Shown here: piece after piece, positions 11,473 through 24,307 of the stretch
Numbering within the stretch: the stretch's first letter is position 1
Layout of the letters: every line of letters begins with the position of its first letter
From: Jaltomata sinuosa
Lineage: Eukaryota; Streptophyta; Magnoliopsida; Solanales; Solanaceae
Assembly (NCBI GenBank): GCA_003996215.1
Contig: QJPP01000665.1
Location: 1-64,000, forward strand
Direction: 5' to 3'
Length of the DNA: 64,000 nucleotides
The notes under the pieces: generated by a model
What the model was told of the DNA's origin: nothing
The model's database searches: none
What the model saw: the letters and a program-made list of their open reading frames with translations, nothing else
Translations under genes and position numbers: made by a program

Positions 11473-12240
11473 CTAAATTTTGTTAGCCATTTTTATTGCC
11501 TCCGTGATAACTTGATCCATCTTGAGATGAATGTGAGCAACATTAGTTCCTATTTCCTTTATGACATCTTTTATCTTGTTTATTTGAAGATGAGTAGCAA
11601 GTAAGAGGTCCTTGAGGTCATCAAGCTTAGACTCCAAAACAGCCAACTTGGCAATGACTTCACCAAAGGAGTTAGATGAACTAGGATCAAAAGGGGGTGA
11701 TACATTAGGTTTAGAGGGAGTAGGGGGACCAACATGACCATTATCAGACTTGAGCATCCAAGAATTATTAGTGCGGACATAGCACATACGAACAAAAGCC
11801 CTAGAGATGTAGCACTACTTGACAGGAATGGGAGAGAAATATTCTAGGCAGATGTTGTTAAATTTCATAATACGAGTGATTAGCAACTCATATGGAATGC
11901 TAGATGGATCTAAGACATAGTTAATCATCTAGTTTAAGATCAAGGAGGTTAACTTGATTTTTCTATGAGAGAGAAGATAGTAGGTAAGCAGAGTGTCACG
12001 ATGATATAGGGTAGAGTGAGAACTAGCACAAGAGAGAATGGTAGTAGAAACAATGTGGGCAATAACCCTGATTTCAAGAGACAGATCTTCGAGGCCAAGA
12101 TGAGAGATTAGATTTTCAGAGGTTTTCAAGGCAATGAAATGCTTTACCTGATCAAAAGAGACATCCAATTTGGAGCGCCAGGATTTTTGGAAGAGATAGA
12201 GTAGCCAGTACAGTGAACACAAAAAGTGGCATCAAATACA
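11473..12240 (-). pseudogene. Broken plant transposon-protein-like gene
   Basis: On the minus strand one reading frame covers 12222-11929, a stop follows at ILN*MINYV, and the same reading continues through SIPYELLITRIMKFNNICLEY to a second stop and then 11787-11473. The C-terminal part is preceded by a Pro/Ser-rich linker (PPTPSKPNVSPPFDPSSS) and is a predicted coiled coil of heptads (KLAVLESKLDDLKDLL, then LQINKIKDVIKEIG). This organisation, a globular part with SLEIRVIAHIV...TILS then ISHRDTLLTYYLLS-like text, a linker and a coiled coil, resembles the putative plant transposon protein family carried by non-autonomous retroelements. That name is from memory and untested. The N-terminus is not identified. 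A purine-rich tract 450 bases downstream fits a retroelement 3' end. Confidence 0.45.
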
Positions 12241-12945
12241 ACACAATCGAAAAAGATTGCACCAAGGTTTTGAGTTCATCTGCTTTGAAAGATCAGAGAT
12301 TTGCATAGAAGAGTCGAATCAAGGGTTCACACACCAATTTGGGAGTGGTTGAAAAGAAGTTCACCCATCCTTGTTCTTCAAGGGCTCTTCATGGTATTTC
12401 ATGAATCTTATGCTTTAGTTTTATTGTACTAACTTAATCTGTTAACGTACTTTTTCTTTTTTGGACAAAAAAGTCATAGTGTTTTCAATTTTTATCCATG
12501 TACTTTCTGAAGCTTGTAGGTAATTTTGTAACATGTGGGTCCACTTGCATTTTTTCGTACACGTGTGGTTGAAGCCTTATCAAACTCTATGTCTCTGACT
12601 TGTGGGTCCTACATTACACTTGTTTTAGTTGGCTATTTATTTACTTTGGTATATGCTTAAGCTATCAACATTTTTACAACTTTGTGCTTCAACAATTTTA
12701 GTTCCATCTATTTCCTTTCTTATTTAGAATTTTTCGTCAAATATATTATTGTGTCAATTACTTGATAATTTTATAGTAACTTATTTTCTATCTAATTTTT
12801 TGTAATAATTATTGAGCAATCATCAATTTTCACTTTAAAAATAAATAATTAGTATTAAATACTTAGGACTAAAGTAATGAGACTTTTAGGAAGGAAGAAA
12901 TGAACAATTCAAAAGAAAAAAAAATTCCTTTAACTTTGTAATATA
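12241..12945. other. AT-rich DNA, nothing recognised
   Basis: Both strands lack long frames. I see no tRNA, LTR terminus or clear repeat in this stretch. Confidence 0.6.
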
Positions 12946-13204
12946 CTCCCTTTGTTTTATTTTATTTGTCTCCATTACTAAAAATAGTTATTTCAATTTA
13001 CTTTTATAATTTATGAGATCAAGAGAAGTTTATCATTTTCTTCCAATATTACTCGTATTATTAAATGACTACATAAAGTATTTGTAGTCATATTTAGATT
13101 TCTAAAGTATAATTAATAAAATTAATTTAATAAAACTATAATAAATATTTTCTTCAGGGGAGTGTCAAAATCAACATGAATCAAGTAAAATAAAATGGAG
13201 AAAG
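12946..13204. mobile_element. Stowaway-like MITE (Tc1/mariner type)
   Basis: The left end CTCCCTTTGTTTTATTTTAT and the right end, read on the other strand, CTTTCTCCATTTTATTTTAC form imperfect terminal inverted repeats of roughly 25 bases. A TA dinucleotide lies on each side (12944-12945 and 13205-13206), the target duplication expected for Stowaway elements. Length is about 259 bp, AT-rich, without coding capacity. It lies 37 bases from the outer border of element M. Confidence 0.75.
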
Positions 13205-13241
13205 TATTTGTATTGATGAAAGGAAACTGAAGTTAAAAAAA

Positions 13242-16200
13242 TGTTACGGCCCAAAAACTCAAGTCGTGATGGCACCTACAATAACCCACCAGTAGTTAAG
13301 TCAACCTTAGCCCAAAACTGCAAGTAATGGGCTAACACAAGAAAGAACCCAAAAGCGGAAGAAATAACAATAAACAACGGAAGATACGATAAACCAATAT
13401 AAGTAAAAGGGAGGGAAGGGAATAAAATACACAAGAATCCCCCAAGACCTGGTGTCAGTCGGTATAAGTGCTACTACAACTTAGATGTTCTAGATAGATA
13501 CAATAAAATACAGACAATCTCTGAAAGTACAGTAGGAGACTAATCCAAAAGTACAGGGGGTGGATCAACTCCGATCGCCAAGAGCTCACCCAATATATCC
13601 AGTCAGCAACTCTGCACGAGGACAGAAATCAACGACGATAACTTGTACTAGGATCTGCATCAGCAAAAAGATGTAAAAGTGTAATATGAGTACCAAAACA
13701 TGCGGTACCCAGTAGGCATCATCTGCCGACTGAGCTCAAATAAGATATAAACATAATAAAATATTAATATAACCAAGGGTAAGAAAGATGAGTCAGAAAA
13801 AAATATAATGGTCAAAGCCTAGATAAAAAGGAGAAATACCACAACAATACGAAAGACATAAGGCAATAGTCTAGCAGCAACCAAATCAGATTTCCTCGAG
13901 TCCCTAAAGTGCACCCAAATAAAGCACGCCAATAATACACGGAGTTCGATAGTAAAGATGTGCAAGGAATACCATGATATGTTATATGAATGAATGAAAG
14001 AAATGTGGCCAATGCAACAATGAATGAAATCCGGAGTCATCTCACGGGCCGTCGGAGCTTACCAACCAATACCGTACCATAATACCTGGAATATCCCTTT
14101 AAGCCGTCGGAGCTTATCAATATCAACCACACCACAATATCCTTGTATAATTAAAAAAATCCAGAGTATTCTCATGGACTATCGGAGCTTACCAATATCA
14201 TGAATACCAAAAGTAAAACCCCGTACGAATGCAAAAGAGGCCACCGGAGCTTATCAATATAGACCCACAATCAATGGAAAGTAAATTTCAGAACCACCTC
14301 TCAGATCAAGTGCATAAAAAGGAAGTATTTTCCCATTCATGAGTCAGTAAAACAGTGATGTATCATTTCTATTTGGCTGCACAAGTTTATAATAAAAGAA
14401 ACCATTTTTTCCTTTTTATTAACCAAATATAGTGATAAAAGTGGGACGCTCTCCCTGGAGCTCCATTTATTTAAGAAGGAAGTATGTTTGGGTTTTAACG
14501 TTAGCAATCAGCTTGAACCAGTAAAATTCTTTCCTTAATTTGAAAACTATTTGTTAAAAGAAGACTTCCTTATTAACTCACCGAAACAGTTAATTCTCAT
14601 CGATCTGTACCATTCAGTTTTCGTCAATTCGTACCATAACCCAATCATATGTAGAAAGGGATAAAAATGAATCAGTCCAAATGTATGTATGAATACAAGT
14701 AAGTGCATACAGCTATTTCAAGATAGGGCGTTTCACCCTTTATATCAAGAACATACTAACCTGGAATCCATCAAGCTCAACCATGGCCTCAGGCCCACAA
14801 ATACTCATACCAAAGCCAAACATATGAGAATAACACAATAAGAACAGCCAGAAAGCTAAGTAAGAAACTACTCTACCACGAACTGCCCTCCGATGAATGC
14901 TAAGGCCGCCTATTCTAGTACAATTACTAATAGGGACACACTACACTAACTACCAACCCCAAGGGACCCGCCTAAAGTAATCAGCTACTGGAACTAAGCA
15001 TAAAGCATACAACAAAGAAAAACTTAAACAAAGCACAACCATACTGACCTGGGCTCCCACCAATCCAGCCTCCACGGCCTCAGGCCCACAAGTATATGAT
15101 AAATAAAACACCAAATGAGCAAGAATAATAATCATAATAAAAAAACAATGATAACGCCTACTCTCTTACGAACTCTTATCTATCTAGGCTAAGGCTCCCT
15201 AAATCTAACAACCTCGACCACAAGCAGCTTAAACTAAGCTAAGGCATCTAATCTTAAAGCCAAGGATACTACACCTCCTACGCCAAGTCTTACAGAAAGG
15301 CTACAGCCTATACTAAGGATTTGCTAGCCAGAATCTACTCTAAATCCCCTAAATCACCTGTAAGGATCAACATGCCTACTAGAACTATATCCAAAACACA
15401 AAATCCCACCAACCATTAGCAAATTATTATGCTCATACCTCATATGAGCAAAGTCTGGAAAAATTAAACCATAACCTACTGGAAAGCTGAGTACGCACGC
15501 ACAATCCACACGACTGGAGCCTATCTCCCCCGAGAAGCATCCACAAGCAGCCATACTATCATAACAATATTCTACACGTCAAAATGAAGCCAATAATACC
15601 CATAATGCTAGAATCATAATCACATTAAAATCTAGGTCACAAGCAGGCCCATGGGCCCCGCAACCCAAAGTTAGAAACAAAAACATCGTGGTGTTCTTCA
15701 CATTCCCGGGAGAACATGCTCAAAATTTGAACAAAAATGGACCATTAAAAGGGCTCAAACAGCCCAAGAACCAAGAAATTAAAGAAGGAAAATCATGGAT
15801 GAAAATCAAAAATTAACGAGAGACTTACCCGATTTAGAGGCCAACAATCGATCAAGAATCATCAATTATCTACCTCCAAGTTGTTGGGTTGATCAAAGGA
15901 GCTTTAGTGGAGGTTTTTGGGATGTTTTCAATGGAGAAACGAGTTGGAATTTTTGGGAAATGAGGGAGAGAAGAGGGCTGCCAGCCTTTAAAAGCTGCCC
16001 CGCTCAGGCACTACAGTGCCCACGCACGCACGGGTGCACTAGTGCTACGGCTCCCAGGCAGCCATAAGTGCCACGACGCCCAGGCATCCACAGGTGCGCA
16101 GGTGCCACAGCGCCTAGGTAGCCGCAGGTGCACTGGTGCCACGGTGCCCAGGCAGTCGCAGGTGCACTGGTTCCACGGCTCCCAGGCAGCGGCAGGTGTG

Positions 16201-16945
16201 CTGGTTCCACGGCGCCCAGACAACCGCAGGTGCGCCCCAACACCAACCAGCAGTATGTTGCGGTCAACCTTAGGCAATTCTCACACGATGGACTCCCGGG
16301 AATGCATTCAGGGTCCCGCGAACACAAATGAGCTAATCCATTCAAATAGAACCGGTAATCTGGATCCAAAAAAATTGACGAAAATCCCATCGGAGGTTGA
16401 TTTTTAATGAAAAGTGGGCCGCGCATCCAAAATCAACCTTTAGGCCAACTATTCCAAAATAGAACCTAGGGCCGAAATCAAGTTCGAAAGCCTCGGGACC
16501 CAAACCAATGGTCCCTTTATCCCAAAGTTTACATTCCGGAGCTAACAGCGAAGGCGGAATTTCCATCCAAGGTTGTCTTCTCCAAATGTTGATCAAAGTC
16601 AACCCTTAAAAACCAACTGGCCTGAAAACACAGAATGAGAGAGAATTCCAAGCTGAAAAGCTCTCATATCCCGAGTAAAAGTCCAACTAGACCAAAGTCC
16701 ATGCTCTGGAGCTAACAAAACTATTGAAATTCAATTTTGAGCACGTTTACCAAGAAAGTTGACCAAAGTCAAGGATTTCCCAAATTGGAGTTCTAAAATC
16801 AAGAAATGGTCATAACGACCTAACGAATGGCTCGGGGACCAAATCGTCAGTCCCGACAAGTCATAAATAACCTGTAGCCACTGCGGGATAACTCAAAACC
16901 CAAAAAATGCAAGGAAATAGAGAAATGACTTGGAGGGTCATTACA
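13242..16945 (-). repeat. 3' LTR of element M
   Basis: On the minus strand it starts TGTAATGACCCTCC at 16945 and ends GGGCCGTAACA at 13242. It can be followed against 20468-21828 and 31440-32856 almost throughout (for example CCCAAGACCTGGTGTCAGTC near 13441 and 20667). Differences include a 34-bp minisatellite that is longer here (16040-16245) and about 120 bases near 15750-15870 that are missing from the other LTR near 32583. ORFs within it on both strands are chance frames. Confidence 0.9.
16040..16245. repeat. 34-bp minisatellite inside M's 3' LTR
   Basis: The word CAGGCA or a close variant starts at 16055, 16081, 16115, 16149, 16183 and 16217, so after one 26-base step the period is exactly 34. 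The unit reads about CACGGYGCCCAGGCAGYCGC then AGGTGCACTGGTTC. The matching part of the other LTR (32700-32780) has only about two units. GC content is much higher than the rest of the LTR. Confidence 0.9.
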
Positions 16946-18990
16946 ACATCCACTCTTAAAAAAACTTTCGTCCTTGAAAGTTAAGAAATAGGAAGTACCT
17001 GAAGGCTCAGAAAATGAAAAGATACTAGGTTCGTAAGTTGAGCTGGGCTTCCTGAAGAGCCTTTTCGATCGGATAACGGCCAATGGAAAGATAACCAAAG
17101 AAAGCTTACTAAAATATTAACTCATTACCAGCCAAAATAGGAAAAATAACAAACTCTAACTCAAAAGCTAATCGGTCAAATAACTAAACAAAACTCAAAA
17201 GAAAACACCCGAAAAGCACCAACACAACACAAAAACCATAAAAACCAAGGCAATCATCACACAGAACCGATAACCATGCTTACACAAATCACAAAACCCA
17301 CTTTCTCCAATATTCCAACCTATGAGTCCTGGGTCCGAAGACCCTTCCTTCTATCCAAAAATATCAGCATTCAAACCATGAAATCAAACACAAGTCAAAC
17401 ACTCGAGTTGAACTCGAAAAACATCAACAAACCCATCGGAAGTCTATCACTCCTACCAAACTCTACCTCCACGAAGTAGTCTAAAAACTCAATCTCAACA
17501 AAAACCAAACACTAGTCCTACTAACATTAGAAACATACACCTGCCCGAGACACACCCATTATAACCGGAGTAGTCTACCTTGACTGACCGATGGTCTACA
17601 AATGGACAACTCTGCTAAGATCACCCGAATAATCCAAACTTATCTGAAACAACCATTAGGAACCCCAACCGGAAAAAAAAACACCGAGATTTGAAAAGAT
17701 GTAACCAGGCACCCTATGCTGAAGGACAACCTTCCAAAAGCAGATTCTAAACCAAACTCTCTAAACCACACAATGTTTGATCCGGCAAAAGTGACTAGGT
17801 TAGGCCCGCCTACCCAATAGACCCCAAGGACACCAGAACCATAATAGAAATGTAGTGAGTATGCAACAAAGCCTAAAGTCAACCTCCAACTCCAAAATAT
17901 AGAAATTTTTCCATGTTCCCCAACCCTCGCTACACAAACCAAAACTAAGCATTTGCCCTGCTGGACCAATACACCTTCCAATAGCTTGGAAGTATCTCTC
18001 TAACTAATAACTTTTTGGCCCTTCACATAAAGAGTATGAACCAAAGCTGGAATCCACAAGTCTCCATCCCTTAAGGAACCCATATCACTCTGGCCTAAAT
18101 GGTAGAAGGGAACGGTCTGTTGAATCAATCTAGTAAAAGGTGCCACAAATAGAGGAAGTCTTCCAAAACCCTCCTAAAATAGCCTGTTAACCCAAAAAGT
18201 TTGAAATCAACTCCAAATTATAATTGGTCTCCTCCCTACCCCTCGAGTAGACTCAGATGCCACCTAAGAATACTATAGTAACTGGAACCAAAATAGGATC
18301 TAAACACAATGCTCAATAATCTGCAACCGCTATTGGGGCATGGGTCAAACCAAAGGACATAGCTGGGAACTTATAGAGGGACGAGTCCTAAGGTTGTCCT
18401 TGGAATGCCCACCACCCCAATCCTTAATAGGAGATAACTCGATATCAAACACTATCATTAGAAAAACACCTCCACAACTTGAATACCCATCACCCGCAAA
18501 AACTGACCCAAGGGATGAACATCGAAACCAGAACCATAAACAAAAGCAAGACAATCTAATTAACCCAAGACGGCTAGGTTCTAAGATAGCAATAACCATG
18601 CCTAAATTCATCGCACAAGCCCACCAATTTAGATGACAAGGCCTACCGTGCTTTGCACTCCAACATAGCTACTACCCAAAACCAACATACTCGATCCACT
18701 GCTAAAAGAATTTTTCTATGAGGTAGCTATATGCAGAAACATTACAATCCCACAAAGTAAGGCCGGATGAGAGCAATGTAAGTAGATATGTCTAAGGAAA
18801 TGCAGATCCCACATCGAACAATAACAAAAGATCACTGAGGATAATAGAATCGTACATGTGAAAGTAGCATCCACGTGGCTCCATCTGCCATGACTACTCG
18901 ACCAATACGGCTGGGAACTATCACTAACAACATGGGAGCCATCCCTACTAACTTGTGCATCGCTTCTGGCCGGTGATGTTGGAACTTGGA
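16946..18990 (-). pseudogene. Element M: decayed RT/RNase H remnant and 3' untranslated region
   Basis: On the minus strand faint but ordered pol motifs can be traced. Near 18350 is AMSFGLTHAP, the RT signature before the active site. About 130 bases on, the active site FIDD has decayed to a VFLGG-like reading. Near 18160 is a YFRRVLEDF counterpart of the YYRRFVEGF motif, near 17960 VLVQQGK (compare VLMQQGR in P), and near 17890 a remnant of the [12 protein letters not shown]ase H motif. Frames are riddled with stops and the match is motif-level only. No integrase was found before the LTR, so it is deleted. About 700 bases next to the LTR match the end of element A. Confidence 0.5.
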
Positions 18991-19000
18991 GGGGGTGAAA

Positions 19001-20261
19001 CTATCTAAATCTCATACAAGTCCTAGCAAAGTTTCCCCACTCACCACAAATATAGAAACCCTTACCTGAAGTGCCCCGATAAGAAAATTTGGTAGAACCT
19101 GACTGTCCACCACGGCCCAGATACCCAGAATGCAACCCTTGAGAAGTCTGACCTGAACCCTGATTACTCTGCCCACTATTCCCCAAACAACTGCTCTCTG
19201 GAATCTGTAGTACTATATGAACTGGCTGGAAAAACTGAGAATGTCATGGGTAACCCCTACAAGAGAAACTTTGCCTCGAAACTGGAAATCATTGCAACTA
19301 CCCTGATAGCGAGGCCTCTTATCACTGCCTCCACCAGACTCATAATATATACCCTCAATAAACCGTGCATGATCAATAATTGTAAGGAATATGGCCCCTG
19401 ATGCCACTAGCTGCTCCATGTCTAAATGAAGTGGTAGATCTAACCCTCTGACAAACTGGCAAACTCGCTCGTGCTCTGTAGGAAGAATCATAGTAGCATG
19501 CCTAGACAACTCATGAAACCGTGCCTCATACATCAAAACCGACATAGAGCCCTGCTCTAACTTGGTGAACTGATCCCTTAACCTTTCTGTCAAGCTGCAA
19601 TGTACAAACTTCTCTAAGAAAGCCTCAAAGTACTGAGCCTAATTCATCGAAGATGACACGGCTGGTCTGCAAGTGATATAAGATCGCCACCACTATTTTT
19701 CAAACCATCCATCTAAAAAGCAGTGTAATCAGCCCCGTGAGACTCAACTAACCCAAGGTTATATAACCTCTCCTAGCAACTGATTAAGAACTCATAAGCA
19801 TCATCCCCAGGGGCACCAAAAAACCTCAGAGGACCCAATCTGATGAGCCTACCCAGCATCTTATGCTCCTCAATCAACATAACAGGCCTAGATGCAATAG
19901 GCTGAGCAACCAATGGAACCAGCAATATCTCTAAATGGGGATCCACAATGGCTGGTTGTGCTCCCAGTCCCTGACTACTAGGTGTCACTGCCTGGGCTGA
20001 AGTATGCACCCTACGGCTAATCTATGAACCACTAGGTGTACTAGGCAGAGTCCCGAATCTCAACATACTCTACAACAAGCTAGGAATCCTGGCTAGAATA
20101 CCCTGAAGGGCCGGTGAAGCTACAAATCCTGCTAGAGGCTGGGCTGACCCCACGCCCTTTGACTTAAACTGAACACCCTCAACCCTTAACTCTGGTAACT
20201 GCACTCCAGCAGTAGGTATATGGGCCTCGCTTAAGCCCAATGTCGACCTCGTCATAACCAT
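19001..20261 (-). pseudogene. Element M: broken gag
   Basis: Gag would package the element RNA. A start MVMTRST lies at 20261 (minus), right after CAG. The capsid-like region is split over 20009-19773 (ending GDDAYEFLISC, compare GKDPHDFITTC in P) and 19593-19213 (LEQGSMSVLMYEARFHELSR and RVCQFVRGLDLPLHL, compare DTMTVSEYETHFHQLA and RVRRFVWGL in P). The C-terminal zinc knuckle at 19060-19010 reads YICGEWGNFARTC: first Cys and His are replaced. Several stops and at least two frame changes rule out a product. Confidence 0.8.
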
Positions 20262-20452
20262 CTGAGAAGGAAAGGAACAACTGAAGTTTAGACTTTTATG
20301 GAGCAAAGAACGCATGATAAGGAATCAATAAGATGGAACTTTCCTAAGAATTCCCGGTAGCCTCCTGCAGATAGGATACGAATGTTATCATACCAATCCA
20401 TATGACTCTACTAGACACCTGCCCTTGTACCAATGACACCAGTGAACATAGA

Positions 20453-20464
20453 GCTCTGATACTA
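20453..20464 (-). other. Primer-binding site of element M
   Basis: On the minus strand TAGTATCAGAGC differs by one base from TGGTATCAGAGC, the sequence complementary to the 3' end of initiator methionine tRNA. It lies three bases inside the 5' LTR border at 20468, as expected. Confidence 0.75.
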
Positions 20465-20467
20465 CTC

Positions 20468-21828
20468 TATCATGATCCAAAAACTCAAGTTGTGATGGCA
20501 CCAACTATAACCCACCAGTAGGTAAGCCAACCCTTAGTCCAGAACTACAAGTATGAGCTAACACAAGAAAGAACCCAAAAGCATAAGAAATAACAATAAA
20601 CCATAGAAGATATGATAAACTAATATAAGTAAAAGGGAAGGAAGGGAATAAAATACACAAGAATCCCCCAAGACCTGGTGTTAGTCGGTACAAGTGCTAC
20701 TACAATTTAGATGTTCTAGATAGATAGAACAAAATACGGACAATCTCCAAAAGTACATATGAGACTAATCCAAAAATAGAGGGAGGTAGATTAACTCCGA
20801 TCGCCAAGAGCTCACCCAATATCTCCAGTCGGCAACTCTGCACGAGGATAGTAATCAATGATGATAAGTCATACTAGGATCTGCATCAGCAAAAAGATGC
20901 AGAAGTATAGTATGAGTACCAAAACATGCGATACCCAGTAGGAATCATCAGTCGACTGAGCTCAAATAAGATATAAACATAACAAAATGTGAATATAACC
21001 CAAGGGTAAGAAAGATAAGTCAGAAAAAAATATAATAGTCAAAGCCTAGATAAAAAGGAGAAATATCGCAATAATATGAAAGACTTAAGGCAATAGTCCA
21101 GCAACAACCAAATCAGATTTCCTCGAGTCCCAAAAGTGCACCCAAATAAAGCATACGAATAATACAAAGAGTTTGATAGTAAAGATGTGCAAGGAATACC
21201 ATAATATGCAATGTGAATGAATGAAATGAAATGTGGCTAATGCAATAATGAATGAAACCCAGAGTCATCTCACGGGCCGTCAGAGCTTACCAACCAATAC
21301 TGTATCATAATACCTGTAATATCCCTTCAGGTTGCTGGAGCTTATCAATATCAACCAAACCACAATATCCTCGTATATAACCCAGAGTATTCTCATAGGC
21401 TGCCAGATCTTATCAATATCACAAATACCATAAAGTAAAACCCCGTATGAATACAAAGAGGGCCGCTGGAGCTTATCAATATAGACCCACAATCAATGGA
21501 AAGTAAAGTTCAGAACCACCTCTCAGACCAAGTGCATAAAAAGGAACTATTTTTCCCATTCATAAGTCAGTAAAATAGTGATGTATCATTTCTCTTTAGC
21601 TGCACAAGTTTATAGTAAAAGAAACCATTTTCCCTTTTTTATTAACCAAAAATAGTGATAAAAGTGTGATGCTCTCCCTGGAGCTCCATTTATTTAAAAA
21701 GGAAGAATGTTTGGATTTTAATGTTAGCAATTAACCTGAACTAGTAAAATCTTTCGTTAATTTTAAAAACAATTGTTAAAAGAAGAGTTCCTTATTAACT
21801 GACTAAGCCATTCAATTAATGTCAATCC
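20468..21828 (-). repeat. 5' LTR of element M, inner part
   Basis: Aligns with 13242-14600 of the 3' LTR. It ends at 21828 in AATCC (21824-21828), where element T has inserted, and resumes at 31440 with ATACCATTCAGTT, the continuation expected from 14607 onward. Confidence 0.9.
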
Positions 21829-24098
21829 TGTAACACCTCAGAAATTAAACCAGCTATCTAAGTTGGAATCTCAAAAAACAATTCCATGTTTCAGGAATGA
21901 TGGGTCCAAACCACGGACCATGGTTTGAACCACGAGTCATGGAATGGATCCGTGATTTAGTGTTTGTAGGACTAGCCTCTGGTCTGAGGACCATGAGTGG
22001 GTTCTATGGACCGTAGTTCCTTCTATGGGTCATGATTCCACTCGTGGAGTCAGACCTGTAGTCTGACTGTGGTCCCAGGAGCCACGAGTGCAAATTACAA
22101 CTCGTCATTCAAATGACAGGTCCGTCATGTTGACTCGTGAAACCTGATCAGAGGAACGACAAGTCCCCCATGTTCCATGACTCCATTCTATGGACCGTCC
22201 TTTAAATGACAAACTGTCATTATGAGTCGTTGGTTTACCTAATGCCAGCTAAGCTCCTTGCAAATAACGAGTCCAGATGACAACTCGTCATCCATTCTAT
22301 GAGTTCGTCCTGTTGACCCGTAGAAATGGATATGCAGCCTGAAATTCCTGACAGGATTCACGAGTCGGAACCATGGGTCGTGGTACAAACAACAGACCGT
22401 AGAACCAACCCGTGATTCCTGAACCCAACATTTTTTTCCTGATTTTTTTAAGCTAAGTCCCAGGGGTATTTTAGTAATTCCCCACCCTTTTAACTCCTAA
22501 ATGTTGTCGTTTTAACTATTTCAAGAAGGGTTTTCACCCTCATTAGCCTAAGTTTCTCCTAAGATCTTCACTCTTCTCCCAAAAAGGAAAAGTTCTTCTC
22601 CAAGCTTCAAGTCTCAAGCTCCAAGCTCAAGCCTCCTAAGTCTTTTCAATTCAAGTGGGTTAGCTTCAATCAAGGTAAATGGGTATTCAACAACGGGTAC
22701 CTTTCACCCTTGTGCTCAAAACCCCTAATTCAAATTTTGATTTCATGGTCTTCAAATTAGGGTTCTTATCCAATTCTTATGGATTTTGCTAAATATGATT
22801 CCCTCATGATTTGTTTATGAAATTACTACTAAATTGCATGATTTCACATGGATTTTTACATGTTAACTCTTATTTCATGAATTGAAGCTTAACCATGGAA
22901 ATTTCTACATGCATGAAGTTGATTTAAGCAAATTGGATTTTGATAGCATGCTCCTTATGGATTTTCAAGCATGTGCATGCCTAGTTCCTATATTCTATGA
23001 AAGTATATGTTTTATGAAATTGAACTAGAGCCATGCAAATTTTACAAGTCATGAAGTATGCAAGTTCTTCCATGTTATGAAGTATTATGCAAGACAAGAC
23101 ACTCGATGTTCCATCAATGCTCGTGAGCCATTTTCTAAACTAAAACTCATGAGTAGTATGACGATCCAGGGTATGAACAAGTTATGAGAAAGTATGAACA
23201 TGTTTGGCTTTTGATATATCACATGTATGTGAGTTCATGTTATGTATATATATATTTTGGGAGTAGTATTTAGCATCGAGTTAGACCGGGTAAGAGTACC
23301 CTTAGTCCCAGAACTACGTGCCACCGTAGGTTGCCCTCTGAGGCTTATGATGACAGGATCCTGGTATGACATGGTTCTAGCTTTGGCAGGCTAGGACAAC
23401 CTTTTTCAGTGTGGGTGAAAGACACTGGACTCCATGTAGCTCAGCATGGTTTATGTCGGTTAAGAGAAACTCCCACATGATTATTTTCAAGCTATCAAGT
23501 TATATGATTTTATGTTTGAACTTAAACTCTTTTGCCTGTTTTATTTCCTTATACCATGATATTACTTCACACCCTTTATTTATGTTATAAGTTCATTTCA
23601 AGCATATTTTCAACTATTTTTATCATATTCATGCATTGCTCACATACTCAGTACATTTCATAGTACTGACCACATTTTTTGCGCTGCATCCTTTAATGAT
23701 ACAGATTCAGGTATCCCTTCTCAGACTCGTGGCTAGAGTTCCAGGCCACATCTTATCAGCTGGTGGTGAGTACGCTTAGGTCGAGGACTAGTTATGTTCC
23801 TAGTTATATTAGCTTCTTATTTCAGTACTTCGAGTTAGCTAGGGTCTTGTCCTAGCGACTCTTTATGCTATGAGTAGAGGCTTTTCAGACTTAGACAGTT
23901 TTGGAGTTCTTTTTAAACTTTGTATCTTTATATGATTTCCAGACTTATCTATTATGTTGTCTACTTTTGGATTTTCCCTATTATGCTTCTGCTCTTATTT
24001 ATTATTATGCTTGAGTATGCTATGACCAAAGGGTAGCTTAGGGCACTTGTGGTCCCAAGTCTTGTGTTACGTCTAGGGGGTAACTTCGGGGAGTGACA
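21829..24098 (+). repeat. 5' LTR of element T
   Basis: Starts TGTAACACCTC and ends GGGAGTGACA. The first 600 bases are crowded with short inverted words built on ACGAGTCGTGG, ACCATGGGTCGTGG and GACGAGTC, unlike any other LTR here. A GTAAATGGG donor-like site follows TCAATCAAG at 22675. Confidence 0.95.
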
Positions 24099-24102
24099 AA
24101 CT

Positions 24103-24114
24103 TGGTATCAGAGC
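24103..24114 (+). other. Primer-binding site of element T
   Basis: TGGTATCAGAGC starts five bases after the LTR end and is complementary to the 3' end of initiator methionine tRNA. Confidence 0.9.
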
Positions 24115-24307
24115 CTCAGGTTCAAGAATCCTAGGATGTCTGAAAGTCGTATCGAGTAGAGTCTCTTTCATGTGTGTGAAGCGTGCCACACATATGAGAG
24201 AGGAGCTATGAGATGTTTTAAAAAACTTCACTTCTTTCATGATCATGTCGTGTGATAGAGCTTAACTCTAACTGTTCCCCTAATCTTTACCTTGTACATT
24301 TCAGATT

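Noticed and set aside
15795..16426. Overlapping ORFs on both strands with Gly, Ala and Cys-rich repeats
   Set aside because: They come from the GC-rich 34-bp minisatellite in M's LTR.
17640..17981. 113-codon minus-strand ORF as a new gene
   Set aside because: It covers the decayed RNase H part of M's pol, with VLVQQGK at its start matching the RNase H entry motif.
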